A stretch of DNA of 46,084 bases from JAQUOA01 sp037443785 (GTDB lineage Bacteria > Bacteroidota > Ignavibacteria > UBA10030 > UBA8401). The translations under genes were made by a program, and so were the position numbers. Positions within the stretch are counted from its first letter, which is position 1. Every line of letters starts with the position of its first letter. The notes below the pieces were generated by a model. The model searched no databases and was not told the DNA's origin. It was given only the letters and a program-made list of their open reading frames with translations. The DNA lies in the NCBI GenBank assembly GCA_037443785.1, contig JBBINR010000028.1, positions 1 to 46,084 of the forward strand, given 5' to 3'. This document shows, piece by piece, positions 18,986 to 27,175 of the stretch.

Positions 18986-19037
18986 GATAAACTCCTTGTT
19001 GAAATGTTTAGATAACGTCAAGAAAATGACAATTATA

Positions 19038-19076
19038 CTTTATCTGTATTTTATGCGAATGTTACTAAATTGTTAT
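19038..19076 (-). promoter_or_regulatory. Putative Pho box array upstream of the porin
   Basis: On the minus strand, ATAACA, GTAACA, ATAAAA and ATAAAG follow at exact 11-bp spacing. The first two match the pstS hexamers well and the last two less so. The proximal edge is about 52 bp before the porin ATG. Confidence 0.68.
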
Positions 19077-19246
19077 GCGTTGAAAAATTCGAAAAATCAG
19101 TATTCTTATTTTTGCAAACTCGTTGAGCGAAGTCGTGCGAATAGAAATAATGAAGAATGCAATAGGTGAATTGGTTCAGCGGGGCTTCGATCGTCATAAA
19201 AAGTAATGAAATTTTCCCCCAATCTCTCTGCAAAAAATGACAATAC

Positions 19247-19285
19247 TTAACAGTAAGGTAATGATTGCTTTCACTTATCTTTACA
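19247..19285 (+). promoter_or_regulatory. Weak Pho-box-like array upstream of the orphan winged-helix gene
   Basis: TTAACA, GTAATG, TTTCAC and TTTACA occur at 11-bp spacing and end 27 bp before the start codon. Only the first is a full match to the pstS units and the last a near match. This would allow autoregulation if real. Confidence 0.4.
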
Positions 19286-19312
19286 ACAGCCTGGTATTTT
19301 GTTTGCACCTTT

Positions 19313-19624
19313 ATGAGAACAATAACTATCGGAAATATTACCATCGACCCGGAACGATTTTTAGTCTTTAAAAATGGAAAACCGGTAATGTTAACAAAAA
19401 CAGAATTTTTTATTTTATATCTGATGATGAGCACGCAAGGCAAAGTGCATTCCAGGAAAGATATTTCGATGTATGTTTGGGGAAAAGAACATATCGATTT
19501 CCCCCGCACCATTGATGTTCATATCAGCAACATTCGCAAAAAGGTCGGCAAAATTGAAGACCGAAATATCATTGTTGTGCACAAAGGCGTGGGGTACAAA
19601 TTTAACGACAGTCAAAATTATTAG
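19313..19624 (+). CDS. Receiver-less PhoB/OmpR-type winged-helix DNA-binding protein
   Basis: The 103-residue protein is essentially only the C-terminal effector domain of an OmpR/PhoB regulator. It starts with ITIGNITIDPERFLVFKNGK, then LTKTEFFILYLM, SRKDISMYVWG, TIDVHISNIRKKVG (recognition helix) and the wing GVGYKF. No receiver domain is encoded upstream. It is divergent from the Pho porin and lies between the pst and ols genes, so it is a good candidate regulator of the local 11-bp arrays. Control could come from its own level or a partner protein. No clear ribosome site precedes the ATG; an in-frame TTG at 19265 is the alternative. Confidence 0.88.
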   Translation: MRTITIGNITIDPERFLVFKNGKPVMLTKTEFFILYLMMSTQGKVHSRKDISMYVWGKEHIDFPRTIDVHISNIRKKVGKIEDRNIIVVHKGVGYKFNDSQNY

Positions 19625-19659
19625 CGATGAAGTGCGCTTGACGCAAGCTAAAGGATTTC

Positions 19660-19687
19660 CTAATAGTACGTTTATCTACCGGTAACG
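19660..19687 (+). promoter_or_regulatory. Weak 11-bp-phased hexamers upstream of olsB
   Basis: CTAATA (19660), TTTATC (19671) and GTAACG (19682) are spaced by 11 bp and end 36 bp before the olsB start. The match to TTAACA is poor for each unit, and only the phasing and the gene context make it of interest. Confidence 0.3.
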
Positions 19688-19723
19688 GTAACGACATTTC
19701 GTCAATGTATGTTTGTGTAAAAA

Positions 19724-20509
19724 ATGCGTACACACATACAATCGATCACACTCGTAAAGACACCTACATTTGAAGTAAAAATCGCCGACTCATTGCAAGA
19801 AATTGAAGGGGCTCTTCGATTACGATTTGAAGTATTCAATCTGGAATTACATGAAGGCTTAGCATCGTCGTTTGAAACAGGATTTGATTCTGATGTCTAT
19901 GATACGTTCTGCGATCATTTAATCGTAAAAGAAAATGAAACGGGGAGAATCGTCGGAACGTACCGCTTGCTGAAACAAGATAAAGCAGAAGCACATATCG
20001 GCTTTTACTCCGAAGGCGAATTCGATGTACAGTCAATAAAGCAATTGGGCGGTTCTTCTTTGGAAGTTGGCAGGTCGTGTGTGGCCAAAGAGTTTCGTTC
20101 TATAGCTGTTATTAATCTTTTATGGAGCGGAATTGCCCGCTACATGGAACAGCATGCCATCGACCGACTATTTGGCTGCGTGTCATTACATACAAAAGAC
20201 ATAACGGAACTCTCCCTCGTCAACTCGCTCATCCACCAGCAATATCTGGCACCGTCAAAATATCTTGTATCGCCGCATCCGCATTGCATGATTGATTTGA
20301 AACGAATGATACTCAGCAATGATGAAATTGATTTCGCTTTTAAAAAATTCCCTCCGTTGTTAAAAGGTTACCTGCGGCTCGGCGCTTTAATTTGCAGTGC
20401 TCCGGCAATTGATAAGGAATTCGGGACAATTGATTATCTCATACTGCTGGACAGCAATAAGATTACGGAACGCTATCGAGATCATTATTGCAAATCTGTG
20501 ATTGCATGA
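19724..20509 (+). CDS. olsB: L-ornithine N-alpha-acyltransferase OlsB
   Basis: The 261-residue protein belongs to the GNAT-like acyltransferases related to autoinducer synthases. LRLRFEVFNLEL, the stretch around GTYRLLKQD and SLEVGRSCVAKEFR near residues 116-129 are the family core. OlsB transfers a 3-hydroxy-fatty acyl group from acyl carrier protein to ornithine, giving lyso-ornithine lipid. The C-terminal part (FKKFPPLLKGYLRLGA) matches the long form of the family. It overlaps olsA by ATGA, and both lie beside the pst region. Ornithine lipids replace phospholipids when phosphate is short. A related hemolysin-like N-acyltransferase is the alternative. Confidence 0.87.
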   Translation: MRTHIQSITLVKTPTFEVKIADSLQEIEGALRLRFEVFNLELHEGLASSFETGFDSDVYDTFCDHLIVKENETGRIVGTYRLLKQDKAEAHIGFYSEGEFDVQSIKQLGGSSLEVGRSCVAKEFRSIAVINLLWSGIARYMEQHAIDRLFGCVSLHTKDITELSLVNSLIHQQYLAPSKYLVSPHPHCMIDLKRMILSNDEIDFAFKKFPPLLKGYLRLGALICSAPAIDKEFGTIDYLILLDSNKITERYRDHYCKSVIA

Positions 20510-21306
20510 GACGTATCATAAAGCTGTGCTGTTTCATCTTTTCCTCAATACTCTTTCTTATGATTTCCGGCACAGCGAGGATTTTTTGTTCTCTTGCCCG
20601 CATCAATCCGCACCGCGTCATGCCTTTCCTTTGTCGTCTCTGGGGAAAGGCAATGCTTATCATCCTGGAAATCTCAATTGAAGGAAACGAGGCAAAAAAA
20701 ATACTGCCAAATACATCATCCCTCATTGTAAGCAATCATATAAGTTATCTTGATATTATTGTTCTTGCATCGAAAATTCCCGGCGTCTTCGTTGCGAAAA
20801 GTGATGTTGCCCGATGGACTCTTCTTGGATGGCTTGCCAAACTCGGGGGAACAATTTTTGTCGATCGAACGGCGTTGAGAAGCGGGATTGTTACTGCAGG
20901 AAAAATCTCTGCAGCACTTCAAAAAGGTGTCAATGTTGTTGTCTTTCCGGAAGGAACATCCAGCAACGGCGAAAAAGTTTTGCCATTCAAGCCGTCGATA
21001 TTTTTCGCCGCACTTGAATCAAACGCTTCAATCCTTCCGGTAACGATTCAGTATGCTTCCATAGATGGAAAAAGAATTTCGGAAGAAAACAGAGATGTTG
21101 TCAGCTGGTACGGATCAATGGAATTCGCCGGCCATTTTTGGGAAGTTCTTCGCCGTAAAAATATTCGTGTGCAGGTATTGATTCACGATGCGATCGGCTG
21201 CAGCGAAGCAGACTCCGTGCACACACTGGCAGCAATGTCGCAAAAACTGGTTGCCTCAGCCTTAAACCAAAAACAAATTATACTTCAACAAATACCGGTT
21301 TCGTAA
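20506..21306 (+). CDS. olsA: Lyso-ornithine lipid O-acyltransferase (PlsC family, OlsA)
   Basis: The 266-residue membrane-associated acyltransferase has an N-terminal hydrophobic helix. Motifs follow in order: SNHISYLD (NHx4D catalytic site), GGTIFVDRT, VVFPEGTSSNG and ILPVTIQYAS. The start codon overlaps the olsB stop (ATGA), so the pair is translationally coupled; a start 18 bases upstream is possible. PlsC-fold enzymes acylate lysophosphatidate or, as OlsA, lyso-ornithine lipid, and coupling to olsB favours the latter. The last 29 bases overlap the 3' end of the convergent phosphoesterase gene. Confidence 0.86.
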   Translation: MRRIIKLCCFIFSSILFLMISGTARIFCSLARINPHRVMPFLCRLWGKAMLIILEISIEGNEAKKILPNTSSLIVSNHISYLDIIVLASKIPGVFVAKSDVARWTLLGWLAKLGGTIFVDRTALRSGIVTAGKISAALQKGVNVVVFPEGTSSNGEKVLPFKPSIFFAALESNASILPVTIQYASIDGKRISEENRDVVSWYGSMEFAGHFWEVLRRKNIRVQVLIHDAIGCSEADSVHTLAAMSQKLVASALNQKQIILQQIPVS

Positions 21307-22228
21307 CAACTATTCTTCCCTGTTTTTTCTGGAGCGACGCAGGCGGTAACTGAAGGTGAATTGATTCAACGGTCACGTTCTTCGCCTGCACATTAAAGAG
21401 GTGAAAAGTTTGGATCGATTCTTTCGATGGAATCATCGTCCCGCCGGCATTGGCACATCGAATTCCGTTTTGCAGATATTCGGTGCTTGCATGAACATGT
21501 CCGTGAAGAATATATTCAATTCCGCTTTTCCGAAAAAGTTTTAACAGGCGTTTCTTCTGCCGAAGTTTCATTGTCGTGGATTCAAACGCAAGCCACAATC
21601 GTTCTAATTTCGATTTTCCCTTTCCCTCATCCAATTTATTGAAATGATGATGGATGGCAACGAAGATTTTTTTCCCTTTCAGCAGCGGGCTGTTTAACAA
21701 AGTCTTCAATGCTTCATGCTGTTCGTCGTCAACAATTCCGTTGGAGCCGATCGGGTTTTTCAAAGCGCTCCATCGAGCAATGGAATTAATTCCAACGATT
21801 GCAATACCATCGATGATTTTCAAAAAAGGAAAAATGGATTCGGAGGAAAAAAATCTCGTGTCTTCAAATGTTTCCATTGTGGTAGAATAGAACTCTTCAA
21901 TCTTCGTATCGTAGTTTGTTTCTTTGCAGATGGAAGGAAAATTCAAAACATCTTCCGCATGATACGGGCCTCCAAAAATGTCGTGGTTGCCGATTACAAC
22001 CGTGGTTTTTCGTGCATCCAGCAGCGAAAATTCTTGCAGGATTTCTCTGAAGTGATCAAACTCATGCGGCCGAGCCTGATTGGTGATATCACCGGTGATG
22101 ATAATATGATCAACATTTAAATTCTTGCATTGATGAAGAATGGAACGAAAATGCTGGGTTCTTTCCGGAAAATAATCCGGGCTGAGATGAAGGTCGGAAA
22201 TATGCGCAAGACGGTATTCTTTATTCAT
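21278..22228 (-). CDS. Calcineurin-like metallophosphoesterase
   Basis: The 316-residue protein carries the full set of dinuclear-metal motifs: ISDLHLS, ITGDITNQ, IGNHDIFG, AIHHH and HGHVHAST. The arrangement resembles CpdA/GpdQ-type class III phosphodiesterases. No signal peptide is visible, so it should be cytoplasmic. The substrate could be a cyclic nucleotide, a glycerophosphodiester or a headgroup. Beside olsBA a role in releasing phosphate from lipid turnover is attractive but unproven. Its 3' end overlaps olsA by 29 bases tail to tail. Confidence 0.9.
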   Translation of the reverse strand: MNKEYRLAHISDLHLSPDYFPERTQHFRSILHQCKNLNVDHIIITGDITNQARPHEFDHFREILQEFSLLDARKTTVVIGNHDIFGGPYHAEDVLNFPSICKETNYDTKIEEFYSTTMETFEDTRFFSSESIFPFLKIIDGIAIVGINSIARWSALKNPIGSNGIVDDEQHEALKTLLNSPLLKGKKIFVAIHHHFNKLDEGKGKSKLERLWLAFESTTMKLRQKKRLLKLFRKSGIEYILHGHVHASTEYLQNGIRCANAGGTMIPSKESIQTFHLFNVQAKNVTVESIHLQLPPASLQKKQGRIVVTKPVFVEV

Positions 22229-22320
22229 AGTTGCTACAAAGATACATCGTAGGCATCATGTTCATGTAACTTGAAAATTATTTTTGTGTTATGTAAAACG
22301 GCGAGACACGATAAACACAA

Positions 22321-22354
22321 AAAAAGGAAAGCCCCTCTCGGAACTTTCCTTTTT
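22321..22354 (-). terminator. Bidirectional-looking terminator after the T9SS surface protein
   Basis: AAAAAGGAAAG (22321-22331) pairs with CTTTCCTTTTT (22344-22354) around a 12-base loop. The arms are A/T-flanked, giving a T-run on either strand. It lies about 20 bases past the stop of the minus-strand T9SS gene and separates it from the phosphoesterase gene. Confidence 0.8.
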
Positions 22355-22373
22355 GGTTCGATTTGAATAAAAA

Positions 22374-24101
22374 CTATTTTACCAGCATCATCTTTTTTAC
22401 TTGCGAAAAATTTCCAGCTTTCAAGCTGTAGAAATAAATTCCGGTTGAAAGATGCGAGGCATTGAATTGAACATTATAACTTCCTGCCGCTTGATAGCCA
22501 TTCACCAATGAGGCAACTTCTCTTCCAACGACATCATACACTTTCAACGTCACAGCACCCGATATCGGCAAAGCATACGTTATCTTCGTTGAAGGGTTGA
22601 ATGGATTCGGATAGTTTTGGCCAAGTTCAAATTGTTCCGGGTAAACAATCCCGTTATTCACGACGCCTGTTACACCGCCGGTGTAATCGACATTTTGCGG
22701 ATCAAATGTTGTCCACCCCGCTGTCCACTGTTGATTTAATGCTTTGGAGGGATCAAAAGCACCGCGATATGAAACGGAATCAAACCAAGCAGATAATCCC
22801 CATTTCGCATATCCTGTTCCAGCGGTTGCCGGTTCAGAACCTGCTTTGGGGCGCGCATCGAACGAGGCTGAAGTAAATGGAACACCCGGATTAACCAAAC
22901 CGATATCGCCGTTGTTTCTCGGCGTACTTCCAAGGTTTCCCCAGCCTGCTGTGGTGAACCACGCGGCCGGATCAAATGAAGCAAGATTGACTTCAGAACC
23001 TGAAATGCTCTTCGAAATCGGGGAAGATTTTGTTTGGATACTTGTATTACGAATTTGTAAACGTCCGGTCATGGCAGCATCTTGTGTTATCGTATCGCGA
23101 ATGGTGATTCCTTTCGGCCATCCCATTAAGATCGAATTATAAATACTGAACTCTGTTGCGCGACGAAGCATCGCCAAATTTCCCCAGTGACTATTCACGA
23201 CCGACGATGTGTCGCTCATTGGACCGATATATGTCGCGTTAGAAATTTTTGCACTTGTTCGGGGAGTTACATTCCATGGTTCGGAACCCATATTATCGGA
23301 TTCAAAGCCGTTTGAAGAACCTGATGCTGATGCATCAAAAATCAACGAGTCGCGTTTAACAAGAACGAATTGCAATTTACCGGACCAGCCCCAGTCGGTA
23401 TCCATATTGTCATCAACATTTCCGTTTGTAACGATATGTTTTGCATTCACGGTTCCGCCGAAAAATTCGATATCATCATCATTCGCATAAGCAACCTGAA
23501 CATAATCAACGACAGTTTTGCTTCCAACACCGCCTAATGTCAAACCGTTGATTTCATTATCTTGTGCAAATGCGATTCCAGCCCATTCAATACGAACATA
23601 CCGCAACACACCGCTCGAATCGTTAGGATCCGAACCACCCAATTGTGCAATACTGTTCGGCACCGTTCCAAAACCGCCTTCAATCGTTGCCGTGAGCGGC
23701 TGGTTTGTCGGAGCGTTTCCTAAAATAATAACTCCGCCCCAATCGCCGGGTGCGCGAGTACCAATTGATTGATTGCTTGTAAAGACAATGGGTGCATTCG
23801 CTTTTCCGTCAGCAATAATTTTAGCGCCGCGTTTGATAATGATCGTTCCGCCTGACGGTTTATCGCCGACAATCAATGTTCCGGGTTGGATTGTGATCGA
23901 AAAGGTCGAATCAACAAAATACCAGCCTGTTAAGATATAGGTCGTGTCTTTGCTTAACGTGACGTTTGATGTCTGATGATATGCAACACGAAAATTTCCC
24001 GCGCCGGTTCCGGCACCTAGGACTTTTGTCGGGCGTGCGGCAAACGCCGTAACCGAAAGAAATACAATTACCGCCAAAAGAAGTGTTAATTGTTTCTTCA
24101 T
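22374..24101 (-). CDS. T9SS-sorted extracellular beta-helix-like surface protein
   Basis: The 575-residue protein has a signal peptide (MKKQLTLLLAVIVFLSVTAFA) behind a CAAGGAG ribosome site. The middle region is rich in short Gly/Asn/Asp beta-strand repeats (IQPGTLIVGD, IIIKRGAKIIADG, GDWGGVIILGNAP), suggesting a right-handed beta-helix. The last 80 or so residues form a type A T9SS sorting domain (GQNYPNPFNPSTKI, YDVVGREVASL, ending KKMMLVK). It should cross the outer membrane and be surface-attached or released. The gene lies 131 bases after the TonB-dependent receptor and is probably a surface partner of it. An acidic ANDDDIEFFGGTV segment could bind metal. Substrate unknown. Confidence 0.82.
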   Translation of the reverse strand: MKKQLTLLLAVIVFLSVTAFAARPTKVLGAGTGAGNFRVAYHQTSNVTLSKDTTYILTGWYFVDSTFSITIQPGTLIVGDKPSGGTIIIKRGAKIIADGKANAPIVFTSNQSIGTRAPGDWGGVIILGNAPTNQPLTATIEGGFGTVPNSIAQLGGSDPNDSSGVLRYVRIEWAGIAFAQDNEINGLTLGGVGSKTVVDYVQVAYANDDDIEFFGGTVNAKHIVTNGNVDDNMDTDWGWSGKLQFVLVKRDSLIFDASASGSSNGFESDNMGSEPWNVTPRTSAKISNATYIGPMSDTSSVVNSHWGNLAMLRRATEFSIYNSILMGWPKGITIRDTITQDAAMTGRLQIRNTSIQTKSSPISKSISGSEVNLASFDPAAWFTTAGWGNLGSTPRNNGDIGLVNPGVPFTSASFDARPKAGSEPATAGTGYAKWGLSAWFDSVSYRGAFDPSKALNQQWTAGWTTFDPQNVDYTGGVTGVVNNGIVYPEQFELGQNYPNPFNPSTKITYALPISGAVTLKVYDVVGREVASLVNGYQAAGSYNVQFNASHLSTGIYFYSLKAGNFSQVKKMMLVK

Positions 24102-24144
24102 GAATTGCTCCTTGTAATATGAATAATGATGTGAATTGCTAAAA

Positions 24145-24184
24145 AAAAGAAAAAGCTATCTTGTTGTTATTACAAGATAGCTTT
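24145..24184 (-). terminator. Intrinsic terminator after the TonB-dependent receptor
   Basis: A perfect 13-bp stem (24152-24164 with 24172-24184, arm AAAGCTATCTTGT) has a 7-base loop. On the minus strand it is followed by a T-rich tail. The T9SS gene lies beyond it, so that gene needs read-through or its own promoter. Confidence 0.85.
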
Positions 24185-24231
24185 AGCGTATTAAGAGAAT
24201 GTAAATTCTGAGTTATCGAAATTATAATTTT

Positions 24232-26979
24232 TTATAAACCAACTGTTATCTGCAACGAATATGTTGCACCGCTGTTTGTGCGTTGATAGATGCGGTCTTG
24301 CTGTGTTAAGATTCGTTCTTTGGTAAATATGTTTTTGATAGTCAGTTTTGTTTCTATTCCATAATTCAACGGCTGGATAATGCTCATGTCAACCAAATCC
24401 CGCGGCTGCTCATAGATATCAGATGTCAAAAATCCGACGGCGTCCAACCGTTTGCCAAATTTATTGAACAGAACATTGATTGTCGTTCGCAATGTCGGTT
24501 CCGTAAAGAGCAATGAAAGATTAATCGTATAAGGAGATTGCCCTTGTAATGGACGAGTTCCCATTGTTACAAAAGTATTTGAAGAATTTCCGGTTGTAAT
24601 GGGAAATTGTACTTCTGAATATATTCTGGTGTAGTTTCCAGACAAAGAAAAATTATTGAAATATCCGCCAATAAAACCAAGGGATTTTCGCGCTTCAAGT
24701 TCGATACCCCGGTTTTTTGCGTGTGCCGAATTGAACCACGTCCGCGATCGTGTTGACGCATAATTCAATTGTTCCTCAATCGCATTGGAAATGGTTTTAT
24801 AAAAATAGCTGACAGCGATAACTTCTCCCGGTTCCGGAAAAATTTCAAAACGTGCATCGTAGTTATGGATGTAAGCGCGCTTTAAATCAGGATTACCGCC
24901 GACTTCTTCCGACGTAATGAAATCATAGTATGACGCCCTCGCTATTTCACGAAATTCCGGGCGATTAACGGTATGGCTATACGCAATCCTCAAATTGGTG
25001 ACATCATTGATGATATAAGTTAAATTCGCGGACGGAAGAATATCTATATTTTTTAACTGTGCATGATCTGTTGGACCGTTCGGTTCGGGCGTGCTCGGAA
25101 CAAACACGTTTTGTAAAGAATTTTCCAGACGTGCACCGCCTGCAAATCTAAAATTATTTTCAAAAAGGCTGAAGGGAACATCAACCATTGCATAGCCTGC
25201 AAAAATTTCTTGATCTCCCCAATAATTATCTGTCGCCTTCGATGCACCTTTCATCACAAGTTTTGTTCCCCCGAAATTATTCGGATCGTAGATCGTATTG
25301 ATAGGAAGATTATCCAATGAATCAGAATAATGACCGTCTGCAAACCATACATTATAAAAATTGATTTCGTACCTCGTTGATTTCTTTTCATACGAAGATC
25401 CAAATTTCAATTTAACGACATCAACGGGCAAAGAAAAATCAAGCTGATACCCTGTTGTTCTTCCGTTAAGATGGCTCCATGATCGAGTATTGATATCAGC
25501 GCCGAACGGTGTGTTATCCGAAACTCCAAGATTTCGTTGATAAGAAACATCTTTTCTATCCGGATCTTGTCGATTTGAAGACGAAACCGAAATTTTCCAG
25601 TCCAAACTCAAATTGACGAGTTCTGGAAATTTATGCTCGCCGGAAACAATTCCGGAATACGTCCGACGTTCACTCCACAGTGTCGCTAAAAATAATTTTT
25701 CCCTTCCATTGTCGAGATCTTTATAATCGGTTGTTCCAGTAAAATTGCGGATTTCATCATCAGCCGTTTGGCTGTAATTGTTTTTGAACGACAGTTTGTG
25801 TAAACCGGAAAATTTATAACTAAAATTTGCCATACCTCCCCACAGGACAGAAAAATTATCTTGAGTTCCTTTAAGATTTCTTGAAATCTCAACGGCATCG
25901 ATAACCTTATAATTTCTCTGAAAAGAATTTTTATACGAGAGCGCTCCAATATATCCAATTTGTCCGCTTTCCGGGTCGTCGTCATTCAGGGAGAATTTAT
26001 TTCCAAACGAAAGATTAAGAGACATATTCATTGGAGCCGTTCGCAAGCGGGGAGCCCATGTGTTTGGAAGTATTTTTGCAAGCTTCGTAAAATCTTTCGG
26101 ATCATTTTCGTTTACCGGAATAGCAGCCGGTAAGGCACGAGTCCCGTCATCGATCCCAAGCCAATCTTTGCTTCCGCCCTGCGACGATTGAAAATTCTTG
26201 AACGTCGTGATACTATTCCAGCCTGAAGTTATTCCAATTTTTATTGTACGCGTTTCGGGAAAATCCAATGTATTCATTTGTACCAACCCGCCGGTAAAAT
26301 CTCCGGGTAAATCGGGTGTTGCACTTTTTACGACGGTTGTATTTTCGAGGAGATTTGCCGGAATCATGTCGAACGCAAAACTTTTCTTGCCGATTTCAGT
26401 ACTGCTGACACTTGCGCCGTTCAATGTCGTTCCGTTATATCGTTCAGAGGCGCCGCGAATAAAAACAAATTTGTTGTCAACAATCGAAAGCCCGACAACA
26501 CGTTTCAGCACGTCGCTTGAGGTTGCGTCCGGAGTGCGCTTTACCTGTTCTGCACTGATGCCGTCTCCGATCGATTCGGCTTTCCTTCGCTCTGCAAGAA
26601 TTGCTCCTTCTCCTGATTTGATCGCTGCTGCACTAATGACGACTTCCTGTTGTTGAATTCCTTGATCTTCATGTATCGAAATATCGATCACCGCGTTCTT
26701 TTTCTCCGCAATTGTTACATCGGAAATGACCTTTGTTTCATATCCTACAAATGATACTCGAAGGGTATACATTCCTGTCGGAATTTTTTTTATCTCGTAT
26801 CTCCCGTCAATGTCGGTCGCTGCACCTAATTTTGTTCCGACAATCAAAACGGATGCACCGATAATATCTTCGCCTGTTTTTTCATCGCGAATTTTTCCGC
26901 TTAACGATCCTTCGATTGTTTGCGCCTGAGAATAGGTTATGAAACTGCTAAGAAAAAATAATATGAAAAATGATTTCAT
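24232..26979 (-). CDS. TonB-dependent outer-membrane receptor with carboxypeptidase-regulatory-like domain
   Basis: The 915-residue protein starts at the ATG behind AAGGAA; a start 36 bases upstream is less likely. A signal peptide ends near SQAQ. An N-terminal CarboxypepD-reg-like beta-sandwich (GKIRDEKTGEDIIGASVLI) precedes the plug (SVLIVG...FVFIRGASERYNGTTLNGA) and a large C-terminal barrel. Late barrel motifs include NLRIAYSHTVNRPEFREIA. It imports a substrate across the outer membrane with TonB energy. It follows the PstS-like lipoprotein gene, an 11-bp hexamer array lies upstream, and the T9SS surface protein is next. No SusD partner is seen. Phosphate or an organophosphate is the inferred substrate. 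Confidence 0.9.
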   Translation of the reverse strand: MKSFFILFFLSSFITYSQAQTIEGSLSGKIRDEKTGEDIIGASVLIVGTKLGAATDIDGRYEIKKIPTGMYTLRVSFVGYETKVISDVTIAEKKNAVIDISIHEDQGIQQQEVVISAAAIKSGEGAILAERRKAESIGDGISAEQVKRTPDATSSDVLKRVVGLSIVDNKFVFIRGASERYNGTTLNGASVSSTEIGKKSFAFDMIPANLLENTTVVKSATPDLPGDFTGGLVQMNTLDFPETRTIKIGITSGWNSITTFKNFQSSQGGSKDWLGIDDGTRALPAAIPVNENDPKDFTKLAKILPNTWAPRLRTAPMNMSLNLSFGNKFSLNDDDPESGQIGYIGALSYKNSFQRNYKVIDAVEISRNLKGTQDNFSVLWGGMANFSYKFSGLHKLSFKNNYSQTADDEIRNFTGTTDYKDLDNGREKLFLATLWSERRTYSGIVSGEHKFPELVNLSLDWKISVSSSNRQDPDRKDVSYQRNLGVSDNTPFGADINTRSWSHLNGRTTGYQLDFSLPVDVVKLKFGSSYEKKSTRYEINFYNVWFADGHYSDSLDNLPINTIYDPNNFGGTKLVMKGASKATDNYWGDQEIFAGYAMVDVPFSLFENNFRFAGGARLENSLQNVFVPSTPEPNGPTDHAQLKNIDILPSANLTYIINDVTNLRIAYSHTVNRPEFREIARASYYDFITSEEVGGNPDLKRAYIHNYDARFEIFPEPGEVIAVSYFYKTISNAIEEQLNYASTRSRTWFNSAHAKNRGIELEARKSLGFIGGYFNNFSLSGNYTRIYSEVQFPITTGNSSNTFVTMGTRPLQGQSPYTINLSLLFTEPTLRTTINVLFNKFGKRLDAVGFLTSDIYEQPRDLVDMSIIQPLNYGIETKLTIKNIFTKERILTQQDRIYQRTNSGATYSLQITVGL

Positions 26980-27029
26980 TGCTTTCCTTAAATAATTGTA
27001 AACGTAATGGCACAAAAATCATGATTTCA

Positions 27030-27100
27030 TGTTAATTTTACATTATGTCAGTATTACGCTTAATTTACTTTCACGTAATGTCATCTTAACGTTTGCTTAA
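27030..27100 (-). promoter_or_regulatory. Putative seven-unit Pho-box-like array upstream of the TonB receptor
   Basis: On the minus strand hexamers TTAAGC, TTAAGA, TTACGT, GTAAAT, GTAATA, ATAATG and TTAACA start at intervals of 11, 11, 10, 11, 11 and 11 bases. The unit nearest the gene is a perfect TTAACA, 50 bp before the ATG. Individual units are degenerate, but the phasing over seven units resembles the pstS array. Confidence 0.6.
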
Positions 27101-27175
27101 TAATAAAGCGGGGCGTTGAATGATCCGAGAATTACCGAAGAAATTTTTGGAATGAATTTATTGAAGGTGATACGT

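Larger units (their letters stand above)
18986..19312. other. 327-bp divergent control region (porin / winged-helix gene)
   Basis: This holds no supported gene. It contains the porin ribosome site, a Pho-box-like array reading toward the porin (19038-19076) and a weaker array reading toward the winged-helix gene (19247-19285). The middle part, about 19085-19245, shows nothing further that I can support. There is not enough room for a receiver domain ahead of the winged-helix start. Confidence 0.7.

Noticed and set aside
18986..19312. Possible remnant of a receiver domain ahead of the winged-helix gene
   Set aside because: The space holds the porin control region and is too short for a receiver; no receiver motif is found in any frame.
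26198..26656. Open frame of 152 codons opposite the TonB receptor
   Set aside because: It is antisense to the conserved plug region and shows no own start site or domain.
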